Assembly (NCBI GenBank): GCA_031292385.1
Contig: JARLHE010000006.1
Span: 62,001 to 126,000 of the forward strand
Length of the DNA stretch: 64,000 bases
Direction of reading: 5' to 3'
Source: Oligoflexia bacterium
Lineage (GTDB): Bacteria; Bdellovibrionota; UBA1018
The notes below the pieces were generated by a model. The model was not told where the DNA came from and did no database searches. It saw only the letters and a list, made by a program, of their open reading frames with translations. A program made the translations under genes and the position numbers. Below, in pieces: positions 8,435 through 16,502 of the stretch. The first letter of the stretch is position 1. Every line of letters begins with the position of its first letter.

Positions 8435-9240
8435 TCGATTGATTTACCCAATTCTTTATCCAGTTGTCGTTCAGCGAGTTCAGGCTCAAGCAAGTAGGCG
8501 TACTTCAGGAACATACTGTGAGCCGCGTTAATTGAGATGATAAAACCGGCAAGCCCGTCCAGAAAACCCCGTTTTAAAACATAAGTCTCGACGAATTTGC
8601 CAAGCGGCTTGAGAATGAGCTTGATCCGGCTCGGCTTGACCTTCTTTCGACGTAAATCCTCGGCGCCCAGGCACGCGAACCTAAGGTTCGTGTGGATCTG
8701 GCATTCGATCGAATCGAAGGAATCATTCAAAAGGGGCTGACTCAAAGTGCCGACCGGCCCGCGCACCTCGAGCGATTCGTGGACATGAGGCTCAGTCCAT
8801 TGCGCCGCCCGCCGATCCGCTAAACGGACCAGAAAGTTCGGATACCAACCCCCAAACCGAATCCAGCGGCCGATGTAGAAATTTTTGCGCGGGAAGCGGA
8901 ACCCTTTGAATTCGGAGCGTCCGGCGGCCACCGCCTCAAGCGCCGCCCGGATCTCGACCGAAAGAGCCGGCGAGACCGCCTCATCGCCGTCGACGTTCAG
9001 GATCCAGTCATGCTTCGCGTTCTTTTGGGCGAAATTTTTCTGCTGCCCGTAGCCGGGCCAGGGATTGCTTAAAACGCGTGCGCCGTGTTTTTTGGCGATT
9101 TCGATCGTATCGTCCGTGCTCCCCGAATCCACGACCAGGATCTCCTCCGCCCAGGCCACGCTTTGAATGGCGCGCGCCAGGGTTTTGCCCTCGTTGAGCG
9201 TAATAATGGTAGCCGTTACCGGCGGGCGAGAAACAGGCAT
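8431..9240 (-). CDS. Family 2 glycosyltransferase (WaaE/KdtX-like)
   Basis: 269 residues with a GT-A fold. ATIITLNEGKTLARAIQSV and ILVVDSGSTDDTIEIA bind the nucleotide sugar, DWILNVDGDEAVSP carries the DxD-type motif, and GGWYPNFLVRLADRR is typical of the WaaE/LPS-core beta-glucosyltransferase subgroup. It is soluble with a membrane-leaning C-terminus. It heads a coupled trio with a glutamine amidotransferase and a flippase-like protein, and is divergent from ugd, which makes UDP-glucuronate. It is probably a lipopolysaccharide core transferase; donor and acceptor cannot be read from sequence. Confidence 0.85.
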   Translation of the reverse strand: MPVSRPPVTATIITLNEGKTLARAIQSVAWAEEILVVDSGSTDDTIEIAKKHGARVLSNPWPGYGQQKNFAQKNAKHDWILNVDGDEAVSPALSVEIRAALEAVAAGRSEFKGFRFPRKNFYIGRWIRFGGWYPNFLVRLADRRAAQWTEPHVHESLEVRGPVGTLSQPLLNDSFDSIECQIHTNLRFACLGAEDLRRKKVKPSRIKLILKPLGKFVETYVLKRGFLDGLAGFIISINAAHSMFLKYAYLLEPELAERQLDKELGKSIE

Positions 9241-9304
9241 GGATCAAAAAAAACTAGCATATGAGCAGGGACTTTGGGAAATAGCATTAGCGAGAGGACG
9301 TTTC

Positions 9305-10612
9305 ATGAAAATCGCGGTTATCGGCACGGGTTACGTGGGTTTGGTCGCTGGCGCATGCTTTGCGGATACGGGAAACACCGTCTACTGCGTCGATAACGAT
9401 CCCGCCAAGATCGAAGCGCTGAAGCGCGGCGAGATCCCGATCTACGAGCCGGGACTTGAAACCCTCGTCAAAAGAAGCACCGCGGAAAAACGCCTTTTTT
9501 TCACGACCTCGACCGAAGAAGCGGTGACCGCGAGCGAGATCATTTTCATGGCCGTCGGAACCCCCCCTCTGCCGAACGGCGAGCCGGATTTGCGCTTCCT
9601 GAAAGCCGCTTCCGAGCAGGTCGCGCGGGCCATGACGGGCTATCGCCTCATCATCAACAAATCGACCGTGCCGATCGGCTCCCATCAGGTCGTCGCCGAA
9701 TGGATGAAGCCGTTCACGAAGTACCCCTTCGATGTCGCGAGCAATCCCGAGTTCTTGAAGGAAGGGACCGCGGTCGACGATTTCCTGAAGCCGGATCGAG
9801 TCGTCATCGGCACCGATAGCGACAAGGTCTTCGAGATGATGTCGGACCTTTACGCCCCCTTCGTGCGCCAGGGAAACCCGATTCTCCGCATGGACCCGGT
9901 CTCGGCCGAGATGACGAAGTATGCCTGCAATTCGTTTTTGGCGACGCGGATCAGCTTCATGAACGAGCTTTCACAGCTTTGCGAAAAGGTCGGTGGCGAC
10001 ATCGAATTGGTTCGCAAGGGCATGACCACGGATGTTCGCATCGGAAAGCATTTTCTCTACGCGGGCGTGGGCTACGGCGGCTCCTGTTTCCCGAAAGACG
10101 TGCAGGCGCTGATGGCGACCGCCGAACGGTATCAAGTACCCATGGAAATCGTGTCCGCGGCCGAAAGCGCGAACGCCCGCCAGAAAAAGCACATGGTCAG
10201 CCACGTCACCGCTCATTTCGGAAAAGATCTCACGGCCAGAACCTTCGCTATCTGGGGACTGGCTTTCAAGCCCAACACGGACGATATGCGGGAGGCTCCG
10301 GCCGTCACGATCATCGACGAGCTCCACGGGCTGGGCGCCCGCATCCAGACTTTCGATCCGGTCGCGTCCGAGAACGCGCGCAAGATCATGGGGACTCGCG
10401 GCGAGGGCATCCGCTACTGCGCGTCCGCCTATGAAGCGCTCGAAAACGCCGACGCTCTTTTGGTCGTCACCGAGTGGAATGAATTCAGGAATCCTGACTT
10501 CGGCCGCATCAAATCACTGCTCCGGCAGCCCGTGATTTTCGACGGCCGCAATATCTACGATCCGGCGAAGCTCCGCGAGATGGGTTTCACCTATCGCGGA
10601 ATCGGGCGCTAA
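9305..10612 (+). CDS. ugd: UDP-glucose 6-dehydrogenase
   Basis: 435 residues from the ATG at 9305 (MKIAVIGTGYVGLVAGACF), with GAGAGGA seven bases upstream; the 9167 start would run into the divergent GT2. It has an N-terminal Rossmann domain (GTGYVG), a central substrate-binding domain with NPEFLKEGTAVDDF, and the catalytic cysteine in GGSCFPKD. It oxidises UDP-glucose to UDP-glucuronate with two NAD+, feeding acidic polysaccharide or LPS core synthesis. Length and motifs are complete. It lies between two glycosyltransferase operons and ends with a four-base convergent overlap. Confidence 0.95.
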   Translation: MKIAVIGTGYVGLVAGACFADTGNTVYCVDNDPAKIEALKRGEIPIYEPGLETLVKRSTAEKRLFFTTSTEEAVTASEIIFMAVGTPPLPNGEPDLRFLKAASEQVARAMTGYRLIINKSTVPIGSHQVVAEWMKPFTKYPFDVASNPEFLKEGTAVDDFLKPDRVVIGTDSDKVFEMMSDLYAPFVRQGNPILRMDPVSAEMTKYACNSFLATRISFMNELSQLCEKVGGDIELVRKGMTTDVRIGKHFLYAGVGYGGSCFPKDVQALMATAERYQVPMEIVSAAESANARQKKHMVSHVTAHFGKDLTARTFAIWGLAFKPNTDDMREAPAVTIIDELHGLGARIQTFDPVASENARKIMGTRGEGIRYCASAYEALENADALLVVTEWNEFRNPDFGRIKSLLRQPVIFDGRNIYDPAKLREMGFTYRGIGR

Positions 10613-11427
10613 CGCTCCAATCCCCGAATCGCCCGAATCCGCTTGGAGCGCTTCAGCTCTTCAAGCCTCTCGTCGTTAGCGGGCGTGAAATCGCGGCGTG
10701 GATGCCAAACGTGAAATTGAATGGCTAGGCCCTTCATCGACTTGATCCGGTAGCCCAGGTTCTGAAGGCGGATCTCGACATCCGTATCCTCGCGTCCGTA
10801 GCCTTCGTATTGTTCGTCAAACCCGTTGATGGCCTCGAGCGCGCGCCGCGGAATGGAGTAATTGCAGCCCTTCAGGTCGACGACGCGATTCATCTTAAAA
10901 AGGTGCCTCAAGGTTTTCGAAGGCACGCGAAAGCTTCGATTCAGGAACTCGGTGTCGTTTTTCAAAGCGCTCATGATCAGCGGCAAGCGCGGGTGATCGA
11001 AATATCCCGCGGAAATCTGATCCACCGTCAACGCCGTGCTGATCAGCGGGCCCAGCTCAACCCGACGGCCCGCCAGGTAATGACCCTCCTCCTGGTTTTC
11101 GAGATGATCGCGCACATAATCCCGATGCGGAACGCAATCGCCGTCGAGAAAAATAAAAACCGACCCGGTCGCCTCGCGCGCGGCTTGATTCAAAATGCGG
11201 CACTTTCGGAATCCCTGGTGCTCTTGCCAGAAATAACGGACTTTGAACGCCGATTTGGCGGCAAAGCTCTCGACGAGCTGGCGAGTCGTATCGGAAGACC
11301 CGTCGTCGCAAACGAGGATCTCGAAATCGCGCGTGGACTGGCGCTCCACCGCCGCGAGCACCAGCGAAAGATGCCTCGGCATTTCATAAGTACAGATGAA
11401 AAGAGAGCCCGCCACCGGCTTCGTCAA
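10609..11427 (-). CDS. Family 2 glycosyltransferase with galactosyltransferase-type C-terminus
   Basis: About 272 residues. The best start is a TTG at 11427: GGAGGG lies four bases upstream and the TTG overlaps the previous gene's stop as TTGA, mirroring the ATGA junctions elsewhere in this operon. The track's 11622 start would sit deep in the upstream gene. Motifs: GSLFICTYEMPRHLSLVL, VCDDGSSDTTRQL, IFLDGDCVPH (DxD), and a C-terminal GYGREDTDVEIRLQNLGYRI patch typical of the galactosyltransferase C-terminal domain (as in chondroitin and capsule synthases). It is the last gene of the leftward LPS-core operon. Specificity unknown. Confidence 0.85.
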   Translation of the reverse strand: MTKPVAGSLFICTYEMPRHLSLVLAAVERQSTRDFEILVCDDGSSDTTRQLVESFAAKSAFKVRYFWQEHQGFRKCRILNQAAREATGSVFIFLDGDCVPHRDYVRDHLENQEEGHYLAGRRVELGPLISTALTVDQISAGYFDHPRLPLIMSALKNDTEFLNRSFRVPSKTLRHLFKMNRVVDLKGCNYSIPRRALEAINGFDEQYEGYGREDTDVEIRLQNLGYRIKSMKGLAIQFHVWHPRRDFTPANDERLEELKRSKRIRAIRGLER

Positions 11428-12335
11428 TCGACCCTCCGGTAGCTTCGGTATTCGAAAAGCCTGACGCCGGTCGCGCGCTCCACGAGATCGAGCAGGACTT
11501 TTTTGGAATCGCTCCACTCCCAGGCAAACGGCGACCGGGCAAGATCCCAGTGCCATCCCTTGGCGCGAATCCGCTCTTTCATTACCGCCGGATGAGTGCC
11601 CTGAAAGGGACGCAAGCCCCAAAAGCGTTTGTAGCGATAGTTGTCGCCAGTATGCGGCAGCATCTCGGCCGCCGCCTTTTTATCCGGATCGCCGTGATAA
11701 AGCTGGTCCATGAAAAAAGTCTTTTCGCGCATAGCCTCGGGCGTGCGCACCCAACCGTAGTGGAAAACCCGGGCGCCCGAGCGGGTCACGCGAAGCTTCG
11801 AGCCGTCCAACTTTCTGAAGCTCTGGGCGTCCCCCACGCTTCGTGCCCCGCTCGCGCGCTTGAACGCCCGCACCTCGCGGCGATAAGCGCTGCGAGTCTG
11901 CTGAACCACATCAAACGATCCATAAAAGTGAACGTAATCGAAAAGAAGCCCGTCCACTTCTGGGCGCTGATCCGCGGAGCGCATCGCCTGGCGCAAAGCC
12001 TCGGCATCGGCCTCGTGGAAAACCTCGTCCGCCTGAAGATAGACGCACCAATCTCCGCGGCATTTATCGAGCGCGAGATTGGTTTGCTCGGAAAGAATGA
12101 GCCCCGCCTTTTTCTTTTCCGGATCGTCGAGCGGCCAGCGGCTTTCGAAGGTGACGATTTTTCCGCCGCCCTCGTTTCGCGCAAGCTCCGCGATTTTCTG
12201 GGCCGTGTCGTCGTCGCCGATGCCGACATTGATGACCAGTTCGTCCACCAAGGGCAGCAACGAGCGCAGCGATTCGATATAGGGGTAATCAAAGCGCGTG
12301 CCGTTTCTGATCAGCGTGAATCCGGAAACCTTCAC
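11424..12335 (-). CDS. Family 2-like glycosyltransferase
   Basis: 303 residues: MKVSGFTLIRNGTRFDYPYI, then VDELVINVGIGDDDT, and LQADEVFHE in the DxD position. The order matches GT2 transferases that begin with FT(L/F)IRNG. The C-terminal half has aromatic-rich patches (FHYGWVRTPEAMREKTFFMD, GDNYRYKRFWGLRPFQGTHP) probably shaping the acceptor site. It overlaps neighbours by four bases on both sides, so translation is coupled through the operon. It probably adds a sugar to the lipopolysaccharide core or a surface glycan; donor unknown. Confidence 0.8.
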   Translation of the reverse strand: MKVSGFTLIRNGTRFDYPYIESLRSLLPLVDELVINVGIGDDDTAQKIAELARNEGGGKIVTFESRWPLDDPEKKKAGLILSEQTNLALDKCRGDWCVYLQADEVFHEADAEALRQAMRSADQRPEVDGLLFDYVHFYGSFDVVQQTRSAYRREVRAFKRASGARSVGDAQSFRKLDGSKLRVTRSGARVFHYGWVRTPEAMREKTFFMDQLYHGDPDKKAAAEMLPHTGDNYRYKRFWGLRPFQGTHPAVMKERIRAKGWHWDLARSPFAWEWSDSKKVLLDLVERATGVRLFEYRSYRRVD

Positions 12336-13123
12336 GGCTGGTCCTGCCCGGAATTTTGAGAGAACTGCCAGATTTTAACGTGCCGGACGGCTCGCGAGAT
12401 CCCTTCGAGCACCGAGATCACCAGTCCGTGCATGCCGTCTTTGTAAGCGCCGTAGTAAAAATAATTCTTCAAAAACATGGCCGGAAACGCGCCCAAAATC
12501 CTAAAAACATTCGTGCGCTGCCCCGCCGCGACCCGATCGCGCGCCTCGATCGTCGTATATTTGTTCATCTTCTCGAGAAACCGCTCGGGAGCGAAATCAG
12601 GGGAATGAAGCAAGGGTTCGTGAATCTCGTCGGGCATTTCCGGAAAGACCGGGTATTCGTGAATATCGTTCACGTACTCGACCCCGTCGCGGCGAAAAAA
12701 TCGGTCCTGATAACTTGGGTTCCAAATGCCGTGGTGAATGGCTTTGCCTAAAAAATATTCGATGCGGCGAATTTTGTATGCGCGCCTCGATGGGCCTCCG
12801 ACCTGTGAAAGAAGCGCCTGAATTTTCGCGGCAAGCTCCGGGGTGCACTCTTCGTCGGCATCGACGACCAAAATCCAATCGTTGCGCGCTTCCTTCATCG
12901 CGAAGCTGCGTTGATCGCGAAACCCGCTCCAAGGCCGCGCCAAAAAGCGGATGCGCCCCGCCCAAGGCGCGTGCGGATCCTCGCAGATGCTCCGCGTGCG
13001 ATCCTTGCTCTCGGCATCGACAACCAGGATTTCGTCCGCCCACGTCAGGGAATTCAGGCAGCGGGCGATGTGCTTTTCCTCGTCTCGGGTAATGATTGCG
13101 GCGGTAACCGGTAATCGTGACAT
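12332..13123 (-). CDS. Family 2 glycosyltransferase (WaaE/KdtX-like)
   Basis: 263 residues: VTAAIITRDEEKHIARCLNS, WADEILVVDAESKDRT, DWILVVDADEECTPEL. The overall plan is the same as the GT2 at 8431-9240, so the two are paralogues of the LPS-core glucosyltransferase type, though their acceptor regions (HHGIWNPSYQDRFFRRDGVE here) differ. A hydrophobic C-terminal part (FPAMFLKNYFYYGAYKDG) probably docks on the inner membrane. It is coupled to the next gene by an ATGA overlap and follows the heptosyltransferase with a one-base gap. Exact sugar unknown. Confidence 0.85.
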   Translation of the reverse strand: MSRLPVTAAIITRDEEKHIARCLNSLTWADEILVVDAESKDRTRSICEDPHAPWAGRIRFLARPWSGFRDQRSFAMKEARNDWILVVDADEECTPELAAKIQALLSQVGGPSRRAYKIRRIEYFLGKAIHHGIWNPSYQDRFFRRDGVEYVNDIHEYPVFPEMPDEIHEPLLHSPDFAPERFLEKMNKYTTIEARDRVAAGQRTNVFRILGAFPAMFLKNYFYYGAYKDGMHGLVISVLEGISRAVRHVKIWQFSQNSGQDQP

Positions 13124-13124
13124 A

Positions 13125-14246
13125 TCAGCGCGCCACCCGCCGGCATTCGGTCATAACGGAATCCACGTCGATCATCGCCATACAGCGATGCTGCTCTTGA
13201 ACGCAGACATGCACCCCGCACCAAGGCGGCATGCCGGGCATCGCGTCGCGGCGGCAAGGAAGGTTTTCGATATAAAGAAGCGGGTGGATTTTTCGGTCAT
13301 AAGGATGCCACTCGAAGGGATCCTCCGGCCCGAAAACCGTGACGGTCGGACAGCCCACCGCGACCGCGATATGCCTTGGCCCCGAATCATTGCCCGCGCA
13401 GACTGATGCCAGGGTCATAACGGCCGCAAGCTGGCGCAAGGACAGATCGCGCTCGGCCGTAATTCTCGAGCGGATCGCGGCATGCAAACCTGGATCGCTC
13501 ACTTGCTTGAGAAGGCTCCGTTCGAGCGCCTTTAAAAAATCGTCAAACTCCGATTTTTCGGAAGGACCCAAAACCGCCAGGACGCGCCCGCCCTTCACGT
13601 CATTCGCCCAGCGCACGGCGAGCTCGGCGTAACGCTCGATCGGCCATGCTTTCGCGGGACGGCTGGCGCCGAGCCCTATCACCAAAAGCGGTCCGGTCGA
13701 AGCGAGGCCCGATCTGCTCAGGCGTTGGGCCGCCTCTTCCCGTTCGCGCTCATGAATATAGATCTGCGGCAGTCGTCCTGAAGGAACCTGGATGCCGAGC
13801 GCGCGTACCGCGTCCATATCGCGCTCGATAATCGGCTTAACGATTCCTTTGCCCGGAATCTCGACCGTCGAATGGCGATTGCGATCTTTATGTCCGTGAA
13901 AATGAATCGAGCGGATCGGAGCCCCGGTCGCGAATGCGATCATCGCGCTCGAGGGGCTCGCATGAAGATTGACGACGCAGTCGAAATGCTCGCGTCGAAG
14001 CTTCAAGGCCAGTCGCATCACGGATTTCGCGCGCGCGCCACGATCCTCGAAACGCTCGTATTTCCAAATTTGAGAAACGGCCGGGTGATTCTCGAGCAAG
14101 GGAGCCCAAGTCGAGGTCACCGCGACATGAATATCAGCCGCTGGCCATGCACGTTTCAATTCCGCGAGGGCCGCTGTCATAAGCACGGTGTCACCGAGAG
14201 CACGGAGCTTCATGAGGAGAATTTTTTTAGGTCGGGGCGTCACCAT
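13125..14246 (-). CDS. Family 9 glycosyltransferase (heptosyltransferase)
   Basis: 373 residues with a GT-B fold. The N-terminus KKILLMKLRALGDTVLMTAAL is the hallmark of ADP-heptose:LPS heptosyltransferases, and the C-terminal SVCAGNDSGPRHIAVAVGCPTVTVFGPED holds the nucleotide-binding region. It is the first gene of the leftward run with three GT2 genes, so this operon most likely builds the LPS inner core. I cannot say whether it is the WaaC, WaaF or WaaQ type. The C-terminus is cysteine-rich (CRRDAMPGMPPWCGVHVCVQ), as in several GT9 proteins. A GmhB-type phosphatase for ADP-heptose synthesis is encoded at 53.3-54.9 kb. Confidence 0.88.
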   Translation of the reverse strand: MVTPRPKKILLMKLRALGDTVLMTAALAELKRAWPAADIHVAVTSTWAPLLENHPAVSQIWKYERFEDRGARAKSVMRLALKLRREHFDCVVNLHASPSSAMIAFATGAPIRSIHFHGHKDRNRHSTVEIPGKGIVKPIIERDMDAVRALGIQVPSGRLPQIYIHEREREEAAQRLSRSGLASTGPLLVIGLGASRPAKAWPIERYAELAVRWANDVKGGRVLAVLGPSEKSEFDDFLKALERSLLKQVSDPGLHAAIRSRITAERDLSLRQLAAVMTLASVCAGNDSGPRHIAVAVGCPTVTVFGPEDPFEWHPYDRKIHPLLYIENLPCRRDAMPGMPPWCGVHVCVQEQHRCMAMIDVDSVMTECRRVAR

Positions 14247-14276
14247 GCTGATTCATCCACTATACAGCGAGAAAGC

Positions 14277-14327
14277 CAAAAAAAAACCCTCGGTTAGGCT
14301 TTACGCACCAACCGAGGGTCTTAAAAA
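14277..14327 (-). terminator. Rho-independent terminator of the small secreted protein gene
   Basis: A ten-base-pair stem (ACCCTCGGTT/AACCGAGGGT; arms 14286-14295 and 14310-14319) with a 14-base loop is followed on the minus strand by nine T residues. A-tracts on both sides could let it work both ways, but the only adjacent gene ending here is the one at 14345. Confidence 0.85.
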
Positions 14328-14344
14328 AACAAGAAAGCGGCAGA

Positions 14345-14578
14345 TTACTGAGCCGAGGTCTCGTCCTTCTTGGCTTTCTTCATCTTCTTCTTGCCCTTGT
14401 GGGTCTTGGTGGTCTTGGCAGCAGGAGCGGCCTCAGCCGGAGCCGGAGCTGCGGTGTTAGCAGCAGGAGCAGCAGGAGCGGCAGCGCCGGTGTTAGCAGC
14501 AGCGCCAGTGTTAGCACCTTCTTGAGCGAAAGCGACGACAGAAGCCAAAGCGAAAGCAGCAACGATAATCTTCTTCAT
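14345..14578 (-). CDS. Small secreted Ala/Pro-rich, Lys-tailed protein
   Basis: 77 residues with AAGGAG upstream of the ATG. A signal peptide (MKKIIVAAFALASVVAFA) precedes a low-complexity mature chain: repeats of the AANTGAA kind, then an Ala-Pro-Glu stretch, then a strongly basic tail (THKGKKKMKKAKKDE). There is no globular domain. It has its own terminator and no operon partner. It probably lies in the periplasm or cell wall, where such cationic tails could bind peptidoglycan, LPS or nucleic acid; this is conjecture. Similar Ala/Pro/Lys-rich exported proteins are common in Gram-negatives and mostly uncharacterised. Confidence 0.7.
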   Translation of the reverse strand: MKKIIVAAFALASVVAFAQEGANTGAAANTGAAAPAAPAANTAAPAPAEAAPAAKTTKTHKGKKKMKKAKKDETSAQ

Positions 14579-14624
14579 AAAATCTCCTTAAAAGATTCTT
14601 AGATGTTTGTTCATTTGGGATGCA

Positions 14625-14664
14625 AAAAATCACCCCACCCCTATTTAGTTAGAAGCGGGGCGGA
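14625..14664 (-). terminator. Terminator of the lepA-carA operon
   Basis: On the minus strand CCGCCCC pairs with GGGGTGG (one G-U pair; arms 14658-14664 and 14636-14642), followed a few bases later by six T residues (14625-14630). It lies 55 bases past the stop of the last operon gene and before the promoter region of the small secreted protein. Confidence 0.6.
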
Positions 14665-14718
14665 TTCGCAAGAAAAAAGTCAGGTATGTTGAAACATGAT
14701 ACACTGTCGCGAAACGCA

Positions 14719-15360
14719 TCAAAATTTCGAATCAAACGTGTAAATATGCCGAATGTCGATGTGTTGAAAGCGCAGATGCTTCAATTTCATGGCAGCTAGC
14801 TGCAGGATCAACTTAGTTTGACGCCCCTTGTCTTGGAAGCGGACTTTCTTAATCTCACCCAAGATAAACGATTCCATCTCGGCCGGATGAAAACAAAATC
14901 CGCGCGAAAACTCGTAGGTGCCCTGAAAAGGAACCAATCGCGCCTCGAATACGTCTCCGCGCGCGAAGCCCCGATTGATCTCGGCATCCGTCACCGTGTA
15001 GGTCTTGTTCGAAAACAGATCCGTGACGACAAATCCCTTTCCAATCCAAGCAAAGCGTTTGAGCCGAAAGATCGAATGCACGGTTGAGCAGAAGTCGCGA
15101 TAGATTTTCAGGTCTTCGCCGCTAAAGCGGTCTTTGTTCTGACGGAAATAATATTTGATCGGGGGAAGGTCGACCCCCGGCAGGTCGCGGTCGAAAATAT
15201 ACCAGTCCATGAAAATGCACATGCGCTGCTCGAACTCGCCGTCATCCTCATAAACAATCCCGGTCTTATCGAAATACTCCTGCTTGGCGTTGTAAACCTC
15301 GCGGTAGTACTCGCCGGTGGTGAACTCTTCGATGACGGGTTCTAAATATTTTTGGTACAC
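14719..15360 (-). CDS. Conserved-looking cytoplasmic protein of unknown function
   Basis: 213 residues, rich in Phe, Tyr and charged residues, with no signal peptide or membrane segment. It starts 19 bases inside the end of carA, so it is translationally coupled to the pyrimidine genes. Notable patches are CIFMDWYIFDRDLPG, GKGFVVTDLFSNKTYTVTD (a small beta-barrel-like stretch) and FSRGFCFHPAEMESFI. I do not recognise the family. The operon position could suggest pyrimidine or translation housekeeping, but that is weak evidence. It is the last gene before a terminator. Confidence 0.7.
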   Translation of the reverse strand: MYQKYLEPVIEEFTTGEYYREVYNAKQEYFDKTGIVYEDDGEFEQRMCIFMDWYIFDRDLPGVDLPPIKYYFRQNKDRFSGEDLKIYRDFCSTVHSIFRLKRFAWIGKGFVVTDLFSNKTYTVTDAEINRGFARGDVFEARLVPFQGTYEFSRGFCFHPAEMESFILGEIKKVRFQDKGRQTKLILQLAAMKLKHLRFQHIDIRHIYTFDSKF

Positions 15361-16502
15361 GCTCTCTCCATCATGCGCACAAATCGCTCAAAAAGCTCGA
15401 CCGAATCGTGAGGACCAGGGCAGGCCTCGGGGTGATACTGGACGGAAAACGCGTTCGCGGACGGGACCGCCAAACCTTCGACGGTCTTGTCATTCAGATT
15501 GATATGCGTCACCTCGATCTCTTTGGGCAACGAGCTTCCGTCAACCGCGTATCCATGATTGTGGGAGCTGATCTCGACATGTCCGGTCGACCGATCGATC
15601 ACCGGCTGATTGCCTCCGCGATGCCCGAACTTCAGCTTGTACGTCTTCGCGCCCATCGCCAACGCCAAAATCTGATGCCCCATGCAAACTCCGAAGAGCG
15701 GTACCTTGCCCACCAACGCGCGCACGGTTTTCGCGGCATACGGGGCGGCAGCCGGATCACCAGGCCCGTTCGAGAGGAAAATTCCATCCGGCTTACGCGA
15801 AAGAATCTCATCGGCTGAAGTGTTTGCCGGCACCACTTCGATTTCACAGCCGAAATGCTCGAGACTGTTCAGCAGATTCCATTTCAAGCCGAAATCCATC
15901 GCGACCACCTTGTACTTACCGCTGCCGGCGGCGGATTTGCCCCAGCGGTAACTCTTTTTGGTAGTCACCTCGCCGATCAAGTCCCGGCCCTCGAAGCGAG
16001 GCAAGCCCTCCAGCAAATCACGGGCGCGAGCTCGATCTTCCAGCGGCAAGATCACCCCGCGAACGACGCCTTGGGCGCGCAGATGCCGGGTCAAAGCGCG
16101 GGTGTCGATTCCGTAAATTCCGGGAATTCCGTGCTCTTCGAGATAAGCGCGAAGCGAGCCGCGCGAGCGCCAATTCGAGGGCTCTTCGCTCATTTCGTGA
16201 ACGATAAAACCGGCGCACCAAGGATGCTGGCTTTCCGGATCCTCGTCGTTCACTCCCGTGTTTCCGATATGCGGCGTGGTCATACAGACCATCTGGCCGT
16301 AGTAAGAAGGATCGGTCAGGATTTCCTGGTATCCGGTCATCGACGTATTGAAAACGACCTCGCCATAGCCGCGATCTTTGGCTAACCCCGAGGTTTTCGA
16401 AGCTTTCACGATGGAATCGGCGGTCACCGGCGCCCCGAAGAGCAATCCTTCGAACTCCTGACCATCCTCGAGAATCAATACGCCCTTGCGATCATTTTTC
16501 AT
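15342..16502 (-). CDS. carA: Carbamoyl-phosphate synthase small (glutaminase) subunit
   Basis: 386 residues. The N-terminal CPSase domain (LILEDGQEFEGLLFGAP, NTSMTGYQEILTDPSYYGQ) is followed by a class I amidotransferase domain with the nucleophile in FGVCMGHQILALAMG and the His in QYHPEACPGP. It hydrolyses glutamine and channels ammonia to CarB for carbamoyl phosphate, used for pyrimidines and arginine. carB is not in this window. It overlaps pyrC by 11 bases and is followed by an overlapping unknown gene. All key residues are present and the length is normal. Confidence 0.96.
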   Translation of the reverse strand: MKNDRKGVLILEDGQEFEGLLFGAPVTADSIVKASKTSGLAKDRGYGEVVFNTSMTGYQEILTDPSYYGQMVCMTTPHIGNTGVNDEDPESQHPWCAGFIVHEMSEEPSNWRSRGSLRAYLEEHGIPGIYGIDTRALTRHLRAQGVVRGVILPLEDRARARDLLEGLPRFEGRDLIGEVTTKKSYRWGKSAAGSGKYKVVAMDFGLKWNLLNSLEHFGCEIEVVPANTSADEILSRKPDGIFLSNGPGDPAAAPYAAKTVRALVGKVPLFGVCMGHQILALAMGAKTYKLKFGHRGGNQPVIDRSTGHVEISSHNHGYAVDGSSLPKEIEVTHINLNDKTVEGLAVPSANAFSVQYHPEACPGPHDSVELFERFVRMMERACTKNI

